Positions 45,767 through 57,529 of a stretch of DNA of 64,000 nt are shown piece by piece. How positions within the stretch are numbered: position 1 is the first letter of the stretch; every line of letters begins with the position of its first letter. Position numbers and translations under genes: made by a program. Under the pieces are notes generated by a model. The model saw only the letters and a program-made list of their open reading frames with translations, ran no database searches and had not been told where the DNA came from. The stretch is taken from assembly GCA_963682175.1 (NCBI GenBank), contig OY821791.1, positions 17,140,542 through 17,204,541 of the forward strand, given 5' to 3'. This stretch comes from Triglochin maritima (Eukaryota > Streptophyta > Magnoliopsida > Alismatales > Juncaginaceae).

Positions 45767-46255
45767 TGCGGCGGTTGGTTGAAAAAGACCTGGAGCCCCG
45801 TAACGGTGTGAGAGCTTGGGATTGGCTGAAACAGGCTTGAGGCCCAGCTTAGAATTGTGGTGTTGCGGCGGTTGGTTGAAAAAGACCTGGAGCCCCGTAA
45901 CTGTGTGAGAGCTGCGGTTGGTTGAAAAAGACCTGGAGCCCAGCTAGTCTGTGCGGGGTTGGTTGAAAAAGACCAGCAGCTCCGCAGTGCGTCCAGGTTG
46001 GCTGAAAAAGGCCTGGAGCCTGAGCAGGGACCGCGTGTAGGGGTTGGTTGAAAAAGACCTGGAGCCCTTAGACGTTTGGGTTGGTTGAAAAAGACCTGGA
46101 GCCCTTGGTCGTGTCGTGGTAGCTGCGGTTGGTTGAGATTAGACCTGGAGCCCAGCTTGGCGACGAGTGTGTGGTACGGTGGTTGGTTGAGATTAGACCT
46201 GGAGCCCCGTGACTGTGGTGTGTGCTGTGGTTGGGTGAAAGAGCCCTGGAGCCCA
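45767..46255 (+). repeat. Tandem array, about eleven units, variant GGTTGGTTG form
   Basis: Units begin GGTTGGTTGAAAAAGACC and end TGGAGCCC, with variable joints. The related arrays at 26748 and 33203 use GGTTGGGTGAAA and GCCC instead. The last unit here has the GGTTGGGTGAAA form. Confidence 0.9.
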
Positions 46256-46638
46256 GCCGTTAAGATGCTTTTCTTGTTTAGTAGAATTGCATGCTAGGGT
46301 TTCTTTCAGTTCATGTATTTAGAGTTTGGCATACAGGGTTTCCTTCTGAAAACTCAGGCATTGTTGCATGTTTACTTTCAGGCCGTGATCGGCGATAGGG
46401 GGTGGTGACCGAGGAGAGGAGCACCGCTACCGGATCCAACTTTCTCTCAGTTGAGGTTGAGTGATTACTGCTTCCATTTGTATAGTCTTTTGATGTAATC
46501 ACAACTTTTGAAATACTCTGATGTTCATATATATATATTATATATGTTGGTGCAGCTGTGTTTAGTATCTGCGTGATATCCTCTGTTGATTGTGTGTTAT
46601 TAAAATTTTAAATTTTTCGTTGTGTTGAGGATGTTACA

Positions 46639-49122
46639 CTGGGAACCCGGGCAAGAGGCCCCGGGTTGATGGAGGAGGATAATGCCAGTCTGGAGCGTGC
46701 GGTACTTGCGGAAGATCTCATCCGGGTCAGGAGTGCCCCCGACATACAGGTGCATGCTTGGGATGCGGTCAGATGGGCCATTTCATCCGGGATTGCCCAA
46801 GCAAGCATGGCGAGACGAGCAGGAGGCCAAGACCACCAGTCTCAGGGAGGAGCGGAGGCAGCAGGTCCGTTCTTCCGCAGGGCCAGACCAGGAGAGCAGG
46901 GCGAGTCTTCACCATCCGAGCTGAGGAGGCGAAGGACTCCAACACTGTCGTGGAAGGTACCCTTATCATTTCAGGTTTGGTTGCTCGTGTTTTATTTGAT
47001 TGCGGTGCCACACACTCCTTCATTTTGGAGAAGTTTGCTGGCGAGTTGGATCTGACCCCTGAGCTGCTGATTGATTTGTTGGAAGTCAGTACGTCCATGG
47101 GTGTGGTGGGCACTGTAGGGAGTTTTCTCCCCGGCACCACAGTTGTTTTGGGAGACCATGATTTTCCGGCAGATCTGGTCCTACTACCAATGGAGGACTT
47201 CGACGTCATACTGGGGATGGACTGGCTATCACAGTATGATGTGCGACTCTTTTGCCGTGAGAAGAAGATCCTTATTCCGAGGAAGGACGGGCCTGATGTG
47301 TTGATCAGAGGGACGCGGAGTCGAGGTGGTCGTCTGATTGTGTCTGCGGTTAAGGCACAGAGGTTCTTGTGTCAGGCTTGCAGAGCATTTATGGTGACAT
47401 TAGTTGTTCCTGATCTTGAGGCGAGGAGGGTGGAGGATATAGAGGTTGTACGAGAGTTCCTTGAGGTATTTCCTGCAGAGATTCCTCGTTTACCGCCGCA
47501 CCGAGAGATCGAGTTTGGCATTGAGTTGGTAGCTGGCGTGACACCCCAGTCGAAGGCTCCGTATCGGATGGCGCCTGTTGAGTTGACAGAGTTGAAGAAG
47601 CAGTTGCAGGAGTTGATGGACTCCGGGTTTATCCGACCGAGTGTCTCGCCATGGGGAGCGCCTGTGTTGTTCGTAAAGAAGAAGGATGGGTCGTTGCGGA
47701 TGTGCATCGACTACAGGATGCTGAATAAGGTTACCGTCAGGAACCGGTACCCTTTGCCCAGAATTGATGATCTGTTTGATCAGTTGCAGACAGCGAGAGT
47801 GTTCTCGAAGATTGATCTGCGTTCGGGTTATCACCAGTTGTGGATCAGAGAGGCAGATGTTCAGAAGACAACCTTCAGGACACGGTACGGGCACTACGAG
47901 TTCTTGGTGATGCCGTTTCGACTAACGAATACACCTGCAGCATTCATGGACCAGATGAATAGGACCTTTCAGCCGTACCACGACAGTTTTGTTGTGGTGT
48001 TTGTGGATGACATCTTGGTGTACTCGCCTGACAGGGAGCAGCATCGGGAGCACCTGAGGATTGTGCTTGGCATCTTGAGAGATCAGGAGTTGTATGCCAA
48101 GTACACGAAGAGCGAGTTGGATCAGGTGGCATTTCTGGGGCATATTGTGTCAGCAGATGGGATTTCAGTGGATCCGGCAAAGGTTGAGGCTGTGACTCAG
48201 TGGAGGGCCTCGACGAGCGTGACTGAGATCAGGAGCTTCGTAGGACTTGCTGGGTATTACAGACGGTTCATTCAGGACTTCTCCAGACTTGCTTCGCCGT
48301 TGACAGCGTTGACGCAGAAGGGAGTCAATTTCGTTTGGTCCGAGAAGTGCGAGGACAGTTTCCAGGAGCTGAAGAGGCGACTGACGACGGTGCCGATTCT
48401 GACGCTATCGAGTGGCAGCGGAGGCTATGTGATTTACAGCGATGCGTTAGGGGTTGGCTTGGGTTGTGTTCTGATGCAGCACGGGAAGGTAGTGGCGTAT
48501 GCTTCGAGGCGGCTGAAGGTACACGAGAAGAACTACCCTACTCATGATCTGGAGTTAGCAGCGGTGGTTCACGCGTTGAAGACCTGGCGACATTATCTGT
48601 ATGGCGAGCAGTTCGAGGTCTTCACAGATCATCAGAGCCTGAAGTATTTGTTCTCTGAGAGGGAGCTGAATATGAGGCAGCGCAGATGGCTTGAGTTCAT
48701 TAAGGACTACGACTTCACCATCTCCTATCATCCGGGGAAGGCGAATTCGGTTGCGGATGCACTAAGCAGGAAGGTTGAGGTGTCAGTTGCTAGTTTGTGC
48801 ATCCAGGAGTGGAGGCTACTCGAGACATTGTCAGAGTGGAGGTCGTTCACAGATGGCTCTGAGGGAGCAGTGATTGCTGGGCTTCGGGTGGAGCCGCAGA
48901 CCGTCTCACGTGTTGTGCAGGCTCAGCGTGATGATGAGGAGTTAGCTGGTCTATTACAGTTGGCTGCCAGGGATGGATCAGACTTCAGTGTGGGGGTCGA
49001 TGGTGGTCTGAGGTTCAGGAGTCGGATCTGGGTGCCGAAGGTTGATGGGCTGAGAGATGACATCATGGAGGAGGCACACCGAGTGAGATATACCATTCAC
49101 CCGGGGAGTACGAAGATGTACA
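46639..49122 (+). pseudogene. Chromovirus Gag end, protease, RT and RNase H
   Basis: The frame resumes gag with GNPGKRPRVDGGG, meets a TAA at ~46681, then stays open to 49122. The knuckle [14 protein letters not shown] is followed by protease ([11 protein letters not shown], ~46996), RT ([20 protein letters not shown], ~47670; [20 protein letters not shown], ~48001) and RNase H (Asp in IYSDA, Glu in LELAAVVHA, Asp in [11 protein letters not shown]). Compared with the sister at 61467 it lacks two residues after AKYTK (~48108) and has [11 protein letters not shown] for [11 protein letters not shown]. The block ends at STKMY, where a solo LTR is inserted. Confidence 0.92.
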
Positions 49123-51152
49123 TGTAGGATTTCATGTTTAATTACACATATATATTTTCGGAATTTTTATGCGTAATAAGGATCTATTACAATTTTCTTC
49201 GATTTATTTCATGCATGCATCGATTTGTTTTAACAACTAGTTTCAAAACTCATTAAAACAAACACAAAGGGACTCCGAAATTCATACCTAGAAGTTCTCA
49301 AAAACTTCTTGAAGATTCGGAGACGCTGAGGATGCTTGTTGCTGCGCCGGATGCCTCCGAGATTTCACCAAACTCTAAACAAGATTGGAGAGAGAAGAGC
49401 TAGCCTCTCAATCTCCAATAGGGTTTAGAATCTAATTACTAACCCCTCTTTAGTTCCCTTGAGAAGATGATCTCTTAAAAACTAAAACTAAACTTAAGAA
49501 TTAAGGGAATTTCGTGGAGAATTATGGAGAGAGTTTTTGCATGAGAAAAACAATGAATTAATTAAGGAGGTAATGAGATAAACTTGTATTTATAAGTTCT
49601 CTCCAAATTACCTATTCATGTGCAACCTCTTGCCCATGATTTCATGCAAACTTCAATCTAACCATCCATTATTTAATAATAAATAATCTTAGCCATGAAT
49701 TAAATCAATTATGGACCAATTCCATGCATGATCTAATTAATTCTTCAATTAATTCTGCATAAAACCGTCTGGACCGGTCGACCGTTTGGAAGTTCGGTCG
49801 ACCGCTCGAACCTGGTTTTGGTCGACCGTTCAATAACTCGGTCGACCGTTCGTAATAGGAATTATTCCATCACAATGTTCGGTCGACCGTTCGAACAGAT
49901 GAAAATTCCCTGCTATCGGTCGAGACATGTCCGGTCGACCGTGCCCGATCGGTCGACCGTTTACTGCTAACCGGTCGACCGTTTGAGCACTGTTCTGCAG
50001 ACTTGCCAAATTTTGGTTTAACCCCTACAAATTTTGACATTTCGGGATTAGTAGTAAATTCACAACTTATGTAACATATTATCCTATGTAATGATCAATC
50101 ATTACACCCCATAATATTTACATCACATATGAATTTAATCTAGATTCTAATTATGTTATTAATCACAACATAATTTCAATTTTGCTTGTTCACCCCATGT
50201 GTCATATTTTCTACATGAAACCCGACACATCTTATGAACTTAAAATCCTCATTTCTTGTTTCCCAGTTTTATGGTGTGACTTATGGCAGGATCTAAACTA
50301 AGTTGGCAGTGATATTAAGAACTTAATATCACAAGCTATAAGCGGTATCTAGCTACACATTATAGCTCCTAATTAGTTAGATGTCTTAATTCCACTTGAA
50401 CCAAAACCCGATCCATTTAGTGATGGAGTGCACCACTTGTGTCCGTCCCTTGCCTCATGATATTAAGAATACACACAAAGTAGTATTGTGTCATCTTTGT
50501 ATTAGTATTCATTTCTTGATCTCTTTAAGCTAGTTATAAATATGTGACTTAACTCAAATCACATTGTGCACATTATAACTTTGCTTTATCAAGGGGCCCA
50601 CTAATATCATCACTCAATTAAGAGGGGCAATGATAATCTTTTGACTAACTATCTTCTCCAACGAAATTTATACTTAACCAACTAATGCCTTTACACTACA
50701 CTCATCGATAGCTTAAGACACTAGTCTAATTAAGAACTCCTTAAGCGATCGGATATAAGTCTCATATCAAAGGACCAAGGACACAGTAAAATATTAATGA
50801 CACAGAAACACATTCCTATAATATTTTACTTGTTAGGTCAATTTGGTATACAAAAGTACTATTTTCCTCTTTTGTGTACCCGTGTTGTCACTCACTTGTA
50901 GAGCTACAATGATCTATGACCAACACGACAATCTTAACTCGGTAATTAATGTCCCATGTTAATTACCATGATTGCGAATATCTTTTGTTTTATGTAAACC
51001 AATATCTTTTAGAGCTCTACGGTTAAGGACCAAGAGCCTCTTCCTTAACACTTCCAAAAGACGAATAACATAAACAAGGAACAAAACGATTTCTCATTCA
51101 ATTCATAATAATTGACATTTAAAAGTAAAACTTTTAGAACACATTCCCTTCA
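49123..51152 (-). mobile_element. Solo LTR (2030 bp), same family as 12070-14308
   Basis: It runs from TGTAGGATTTC to CCCTTCA on the plus strand, flanked by GTACA (49118-49122 and 51153-51157). The reverse complement aligns with 12070-14308 (TGAAGGGAATGTG against TGAAAGGAATGTG). The TATA box on the minus strand is at 49587-49594. Eight exact GGTCGACCG sites lie at 49772-49986, upstream of it in the sense direction. Confidence 0.92.
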
Positions 51153-52382
51153 GTACAATGACAGTACAATGACCTGCAGCGGAACTTCTGGTGGAAGGGC
51201 ATGAAGAGAGATATTGCTGAGTTTGTGGGCCGATGCTTAGTCTGTCAGCAGGTGAAGATTGAGCATCAGCGACCAGCGGGACCGATGCAGTGTATTGAGC
51301 TTCCCGAGTGGAAGTGGGAACACGTGACGATGGATATTGTCACGGGGCTGCCGAAGACGAGGAGATTCCACGACGCAATTTGGGTGATAGTCGATCGACT
51401 AACCAAGTCGGCGCACTTCTTAGCGATCAGAACCACGTTGCTTCTGGAGTGTCTAGCTAAGTTGTACGTAGAGGAGATAGTCAAGCTGCACAGAGTACCA
51501 GTGAGCATCATCTCGGATCGAGATCCCCGATTTACATCCAGGTTTTGGGGGAGTCTGCAGCAGGCTTTGGGGACACGACTGAGGTTCAGTACAGCGTTTG
51601 ACCCACAGACGGATGGTCAGTCAGAGAGGACGATCCAGACCCTGGAGGATATGCTGAGAGCATGCACACTGGATTGGGCAGGACACTGGGATGAGCACCA
51701 GCCGTTGATAGAGTTCGCCTACAACAACATCTACCATTCGAGCATTGGGATGGCACCGTACGAGGCCTTGTACGGGAGGCCTTGCAGATCACCGGTATGC
51801 TGGAGTGATGTGGGCGAGAGGCAGTTAGTGGGGCCAGAGCTCGTGCAGATGTATGCAGAGAAGGTGGATGTAATAAGGAGGAGATTGGCCACAGCACAGA
51901 GCATACAGAAGAGTTATGCTGACAGACGCAGACGGGTGTTGAGCTTTGAGGTTGGTGACCATGTGTTTTTGAAGATCTCCCCCGCTCGGGGAGTGATGAG
52001 GTTTGGGAAGAAGGGCAAGCTCAGTCCGAGGTATGTCAGACCGTTTGAGATCCTAGCCCGAGTGGGAGAGGTTGCCTACAGGATTGCATTGCCACCGCAG
52101 TTTTCGGGTCTTCACAATGTCTTCCATGTATCGATGTTGAGGAAGTACGTTGCAGATCCAGCTCACATGATTGAGATTGCAGTACCAAAGATTCAGCAGG
52201 ACTTGTCGCTCGAGGAGAGACCAGTCGAGATCGTTGATCGTATGGATCACCAGCTCAGGAGGAGGACCATTCCGATGGTGAAGGTCCGGTGGCAGCATCA
52301 CAGTAAGCGTGAGGCCACCTGGGAGATCGAGGAGCAAGTTTGGAAGCAGTACCCGAAGCTTTTCGGTGAGTTGTTGTCTTGA
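51153..52382 (+). CDS. Chromovirus integrase and chromodomain, 3' part of pol
   Basis: After the solo LTR the frame resumes with NDLQRNFWWKGMKRDIAEF and runs open to the stop at 52380-52382. The zinc-binding end (CLVCQQ), core Asp (TMDIVTGLP), second Asp (SDRDPRF) and Glu (QSERTIQ) are present. A GPF/Y-type segment (FGKKGKLSPRYVRPFEIL) and a chromodomain (LRRRTIPMVKVRWQHH, ATWEIEEQVW) follow. Integrase inserts the cDNA; chromodomains of this group bind histone marks and steer insertion. This part alone looks intact; only the upstream insertions separate it from RT. Confidence 0.92.
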
Positions 52383-52400
52383 TTTCGGGACGAAATCCTT

Positions 52401-52415
52401 TTAAGGAGGGTAGGT
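52401..52415 (+). other. Polypurine tract of the tandem chromovirus
   Basis: TTAAGGAGGGTAGGT lies directly before the 3' LTR; the same sequence precedes the LTR at 36061. Confidence 0.85.
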
Positions 52416-54570
52416 TGTTAGCCCCTAACCCTTGCTTAATGGCTAATCTCGGGTTTAGTGGGGGATTAGCATGGGGCGGAGGAGGGGAATAGTGTCTGGC
52501 TGTGTGGTGTGATGGGGTAGGAGTGTAGGGTGATGGGTTGGTTGGGTTTTGTGCTTGGTTGGAGAGAAACCACACCCATCTCTCACTCCCTCTCTCCCTC
52601 TTGCATTCTCTCACCCTTTCTTCCTCTCTTCCGGCGACCAGGAGGCGTGGAGTTTGCTCCGACGTGAGGCACGGAGGTTGGTGTGCGAGGAGGCGCACGT
52701 GCGGTCGCAGATCGGAGGTGGGTTCGCGGGTTCTCTGGCGGGTGTCGTTGATCTCCTTCTCGAGGTATGCCGCTCCTTAGTGTGTTTTTGTTGTTAACCC
52801 TCGTGGGGGGGGGGTTGTGTTGGTCGGTCAGGGGAGGTCGAAGACCTCCCCGGCGACGAGAACAACATAAATCCTCGGCTGCCGCGAGGTTGAAGGGGAC
52901 CAACGGTCGACCAGGTTCCTTTGAGCGATCGACCGATGTAGTGTTTTTACCCGACTTTAACCTTCACCAGTCGAACGATGCCTTGTGGCGGTCGACCGGT
53001 AGTGCGTTTTGCTGGTGAGTTGAGATTGCCTTTCTATTTTTGGTCGACCGTCCCTTGTTTTGGGGTCGACTGGAACTTAAGTGTACTTTATGATTTTGCA
53101 TGTTGTTCGACCATTTTGGATATATCGTTCGACCGTTATATGACGTAGACTATTAGGATGACCCTGTAGTTTTCGGTCGACCGGGACCCCTGAGTCGGTC
53201 GACCGAATAGTCTTTCGTGATTTTGACCAACTCCGGATTTTTACCTCGTATTCGGTCGACCGGTTTTAGACTTCTGTTCGACCGTTTCGACTTAAGTGAC
53301 GCGCAGAATAGTTCGATCGTTGTAGACATTCGGTCGACCGAACCTATTGGGGACGGTCGACCGGTTAGGTTTTTTCGATCGACCCTTTGTGTGTAGAACT
53401 GAATTTCTGGTCTTGTGATCGTGTCAACTTTGTCCACGGAAACCCGTGTCCTCGCTTAGAGCGTGAGCCGGGAGGTGACGGCAGGTACATGCTCGTACCG
53501 CCCAGGGACCACCGTGTGGAAGAGTGTGGACACTTCGGTCGCATCACCTCCGTATCGGACGTGGTGTGACGTGTTGTTGCCTTACTCTCTGTTGAGTAGC
53601 AGACCTGAGGTATCGTGGATCCCAATGCGTGTGACGCATGGCTCGTGGAGCATAATGACCCTGCACACTACGGTCTGGACCCATCCGATGTTGTGTCGGA
53701 CGTATGTTGTACCGCCGAGGTTGTGCCGGCGATGCCGCCGAGGTTTTTGCCGGCGATGATGATGCCGACGATGTTCCGGCTTGTGGTTGTGTCGTCCGAT
53801 GTTGTGCCATACGTATGTTGTACCGCCGAGGTTGTGCCGGCGATGTCGCCGATGTTGTGTCGGCGATGCTGCTGATGTTGTGCCAGCGATGATCCTCAAT
53901 TGGGCACCTATCCTGGGATGTTGACCGACCGGGCTACGGCTCCGTCGAAGGTGCTGTAGACCACGTGGGAAGTGCGCACGCTCCTCACCGATCCCTTAGG
54001 CTCGTGTTGTCGCGTGTGGGGGGACGCGTCGCGTACTGTCCGTAAGACCGTATGTGCCTACGGTAGGTTTCCGAGGGAGACCCGTTGTTGTTGCTGGACT
54101 GATGTCCTTGTGGACCCTGTTGAGGGTCGTTGTTGTTGGACTGAGGTCCTGTTTACCCTGTTGAGGGACTTGATGCATTGCAGATGTGACATGACATGCT
54201 ACTAGTATAATAGGTTCATTTACCATACTATTGCATGCATATCGGTGAGCTTGGCATTTGGGGTTTCCTAATGGGAAACTCAGGTATCGTTGTTTGATTC
54301 ATGTTTCAGGACCGCAGTAGGTTCTGTCGGGTGGTGACAGCGGGCGCACACATTTTGGGGTCAGGATCCTCATCGGACTCTTCGAGGTCGTCATGATTGT
54401 TTTACTTGTCTTTTCATTGTATTGTTGTAATCACGTCTTTTGACAAACTCTGTTGTATTATTGGTGCACCGACTGTTGATTTATATGAGTAACATTCCCG
54501 TTGATGATTTTATCTGAGTAATCTCTTGATAGTTTAAATTTTTAAATTTCCGCAGTTTCGAGATGTTAGA
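52416..54570 (+). repeat. 3' LTR of the tandem chromovirus (2155 bp)
   Basis: It starts TGTTAGCCCC and ends GAGATGTTAGA, where ACA is expected, followed by the ACAAC duplication. GGTCGACC-type sites lie at 52900-53360 and the minisatellite at 53676-53890. The open frames within the LTR are not conserved genes. Confidence 0.92.
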
Positions 54571-54656
54571 ACAACAATCTTAAACTGCACCTTCAACATC
54601 TAGCTAAACCAAGTAGAACTACCAGATACCAACGAAGAAAAATACATAGTAGAAAC

Positions 54657-56648
54657 TATGTCTGGCAATTCAGGTCATGACACGAAACCTGAACCTTAAC
54701 CCGACACTAAATATCACGATTCAGGTCGACACAAATGACACGAACTGTAATTTGGGTTGATACGAATAACCCAAATTAAAAATACCAAAATCCTAACCCT
54801 AACCTAAAAGTCACATTTCAGTCTTCATTCCTTCAGCCGCCTCCAACACAAACCTCATCCTCACAACCTCACCACCATGTCTCCTCTCCTCTCGCCGTCC
54901 TCACCACCTTGCCTCCTCCCCTCTCGCCGTCCTCTACTCTCACCATCCCGTCTCCTCTCGTCGTCCTCGCCAGTCGCCACCCCGTCACCGTCCTTTCCTC
55001 TCGCCATCCTTGCCACCCCGTTGCCGGTCCTTCCTCGTCAGGTTTGAGTGTTGGACCTCTTCTTCTCTTCTCCGTCCCACCACAACTTGTGGCTCGTGCT
55101 CGACCACCACCCCCTTTAGGCTCCACCGACCACCACCCCCTCTTAATTCTGAACCCTAATGGGCTATTATGTCAGCGATCTACTAATAGGAAGGAAGTTT
55201 GCAACTTATGGTTTCTTATTACTTCTCAAACATTTTTTAGGATATTAGTTTTCTATTTTTCACGAGATAGCGACGAACTGGCGATTGATATGGATGACAT
55301 TCGATCATAAACAATTCATCTTCTTAATTTGGAATTGGATATTATGATCAATCATTTACGGTGCCTAGTAAGAAAGTAATGTTTTTCTTAATTTGTGAAT
55401 AAACACGTAATTAACTCTAATAGATCATCTGTTTCATCAAAGATATTCATAGCCTCCCTTTCTGTTCTGATTAGAGAAGGTAATTTTGTTTTAGTAATTG
55501 AGCAGAAAGGTTCCTACCTTTTGGTTAGGGAAAAAACAATCCAAATTATCAAACACAAAGCTCCCTAGCTTCTGTTCTATAATCGTACACTACGTTTATC
55601 TGAATTTCGTAATAATTATATTCTAAAATTTATTTTCACTGTTTTTTAAAGTTGTTCCCCCTTTAGGTTTTCTAATAAATAATGTGGTTGTTCAGAGATA
55701 GAATTTTGATCATGTTTTACTTTTATTCTCTTGAATCGTAGGAATTTGACAATGTTTTTTTAGACAATTCAACATCTTTAAAGTCATAATTGGAAATTTA
55801 TCTTGAGGACCCAAGGATGAGTAGATAAGATAATGTGGATATTCTTGCATTTTGAAAATCAAATAAAATTCGCTATCCAATTGTTGCTGCTATGGCTCGT
55901 GATATACTTACAATTCCGGTCTCAACTGTTGCTTCTGAAGCTGTCTTTAGTGTTGGAGGTCATGTTTTAGATCATTTCGTAGCATTCTTAAGCCAAGTAC
56001 AGTTGATGCAATAATTTGCACTAAAGATTGACTCTTTGGAGATAGTCTCACCCCAATACACAAACTCTCATTTATCATTGGTGTTGGAGGCAATGTTGAG
56101 TGTAATATTGGTGCAAGTTTATAATTATGGATGTATTATACTATTGTTATGGATGTTTTATTATGGATGTGTTATTATGGATTATCATTATGGATGTATT
56201 ATTTGTTTTATAAATTTGTGATGTTGAATGTAATATTAGTGCAGGTTTAAAATTAATTCCGTGTCAGTTCGTTGTATCATGTGTTTGAGTTAATCGGATT
56301 AATTGGTGTCAAACATGCTAGTTCGTGTTCGGATTAATTCGTGTTTGTGTAAATTTGTGTCAAATATATTATTTCGTGTTCAGGTTAATTCGTGTTTGTA
56401 TAAATTCATGTCAAATAAGTCAGTTCGAGTTATTCGGGTTAATTCGTGTTCGTGTCAACACGGACACGAAAATTGAATTTGTGTCAACGTGGGTTGTGTT
56501 CGGGTTACCAAATTCGTGTTCGGGTTTAAGAATAGATTTTCGTGTTCGTGTTGACTATTTCTTATTAATTCGTGTTCGTGTTCAAGTCTAGGAAAAACAA
56601 TTCGTGTTCGTGTCAAATGCAACACGAAACACGAATTTGCCAGTCCTA
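54657..56648 (+). mobile_element. Defective hAT DNA transposon (1992 bp)
   Basis: An exact 8-bp duplication GTAGAAAC flanks it (54649-54656 and 56649-56656), as expected for hAT. The ends are imperfect inverted repeats: TATGTCTGGCAATTC at the left against TAGGACTGGCAAATTC read inward from the right. Subterminal repeats of CGTGTT/ACACGAA words fill 54675-54780 and 56255-56640. Inside is only a decayed piece of transposase, so it would need a helper. Confidence 0.9.
55788..56038 (+). pseudogene. hAT transposase C-terminal dimerisation domain remnant
   Basis: One frame gives LEIYLEDPR, DNVDILAF, then IRYPIVAAMARDILTIPVS, TVASEAVFSVGGHVLD. This is the hAT dimerisation domain, usually YPxLSxMARDILxIPxSTVASE followed by FSxGGRxL. 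The frame contains three stops, including TGA where Trp is expected (ILAFW). The catalytic core and the BED zinc finger are not recognisable upstream. Confidence 0.85.
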
Positions 56649-56656
56649 GTAGAAAC

Positions 56657-57520
56657 TGCAGCTCTACTTGGTTTACCCGATAGAGACTATTTTCTTGAGT
56701 TATAATATTTTGAACAAACTATAAGATCATTTCACATATACTACTGGAAATAATTTTTTTCCAAGGCATGCCTTGACTGGGAATTTTTTACCTCTTCACA
56801 AAAAAAAATTATCGGACAAAAAGAAAAAAAAACTTAAACGGTTACAATTACAACCAATTTCTTCATATATAACATACAGAAGTATGACTCCAGACACATT
56901 TTCAACTTTGAGATCCACGTATATCTACGACAAACCCCAAAATCTCCTACCAATAGGAGCCATCAAATTCCTTTTACTGAATTCCATACAGATGTCAACA
57001 AAATTTTAGGCCACTTTCTCATTTCACAGTATACTTCTACAAGCAACTTTTTTGCCTTGATTGTAAAATCGTTCTCAGCCTAGACTTGATAAATTAACAT
57101 AAAAATTCTTATAAGATCACAAATAGAGTCGCAAACTTCCCCTTCAAAGCACATACAAGTATGATTCCAACTGTATTTTCATCATTGCAAATTTGCAACC
57201 CCAAAAGTATGATTCCCCCATAAAAACACACAAAAGTTTATTCCACAAGACAGAAAAATTGCACAACAATCCTACAAAGAGGAAGCACCAATTTCTCACA
57301 AAAACAGAGGAACAGCAACACCTAAAACTGTGGGTGTCCCACTTAACAACAATTGTTGATGAGTGCAATAACCCAAGACCTTACAACTCAAGAGAATGTC
57401 ATTAACATTTCCAATAAGGACTATCCTCTAACAACAAAACACTACAGAGTATAAACAGATCATGGAAAGTTATAAAAAAATCTTAATTGCTCCAAATAGA
57501 ACAATTTAAACCCCAAAGGC
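56657..57520. other. AT-rich intergenic sequence
   Basis: After the right hAT duplication this stretch shows no recognisable coding domain. Phrases such as AAGTATGACTCCAGACACATTTTCAAC (split into shorter matches, ~56880 and ~57155) resemble parts of the repeats downstream of RPL6, so older duplicates of that region may extend here. Confidence 0.5.
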
Positions 57521-57529
57521 CCAAACTTC

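Larger units (their letters stand above)
39016..46638 (+). mobile_element. Solo LTR of the 23832-33911 family, carrying a copia-like insertion
   Basis: It starts TGTGGGATCCTAATCC, ends GAGGATGTTACA and is flanked by CTGGG (39011-39015 and 46639-46643), which is gag sequence. Without the inserted 40412-45742 block and its duplication the LTR is about 2.29 kb. GGTCGACC-type sites lie at 39684-40325 and the tandem array at 45767-46255. No internal region accompanies it. Confidence 0.93.
34323..54570 (+). mobile_element. Three-LTR tandem chromovirus with nested insertions
   Basis: A single ACAAC duplication flanks the whole block (34318-34322 and 54571-54575). The order is: truncated LTR (34323-35329), last part of pol (35329-36027), PPT, complete LTR (36061-38169), gag, [solo LTR 39016-46638], rest of gag and pol, [solo LTR 49123-51152], end of pol, PPT, complete LTR (52416-54570). 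Thus a full element shares its 5' LTR with a deleted copy. Apart from the two insertions and one TAA, the gag-pol frame of the full copy is open. Confidence 0.9.

Noticed and set aside
54909..55310. 133-codon Pro/Ser-rich open frame inside the hAT element
   Set aside because: Low-complexity CCTCTC-rich sequence without a recognised domain; not in frame with the transposase remnant in any supported way.
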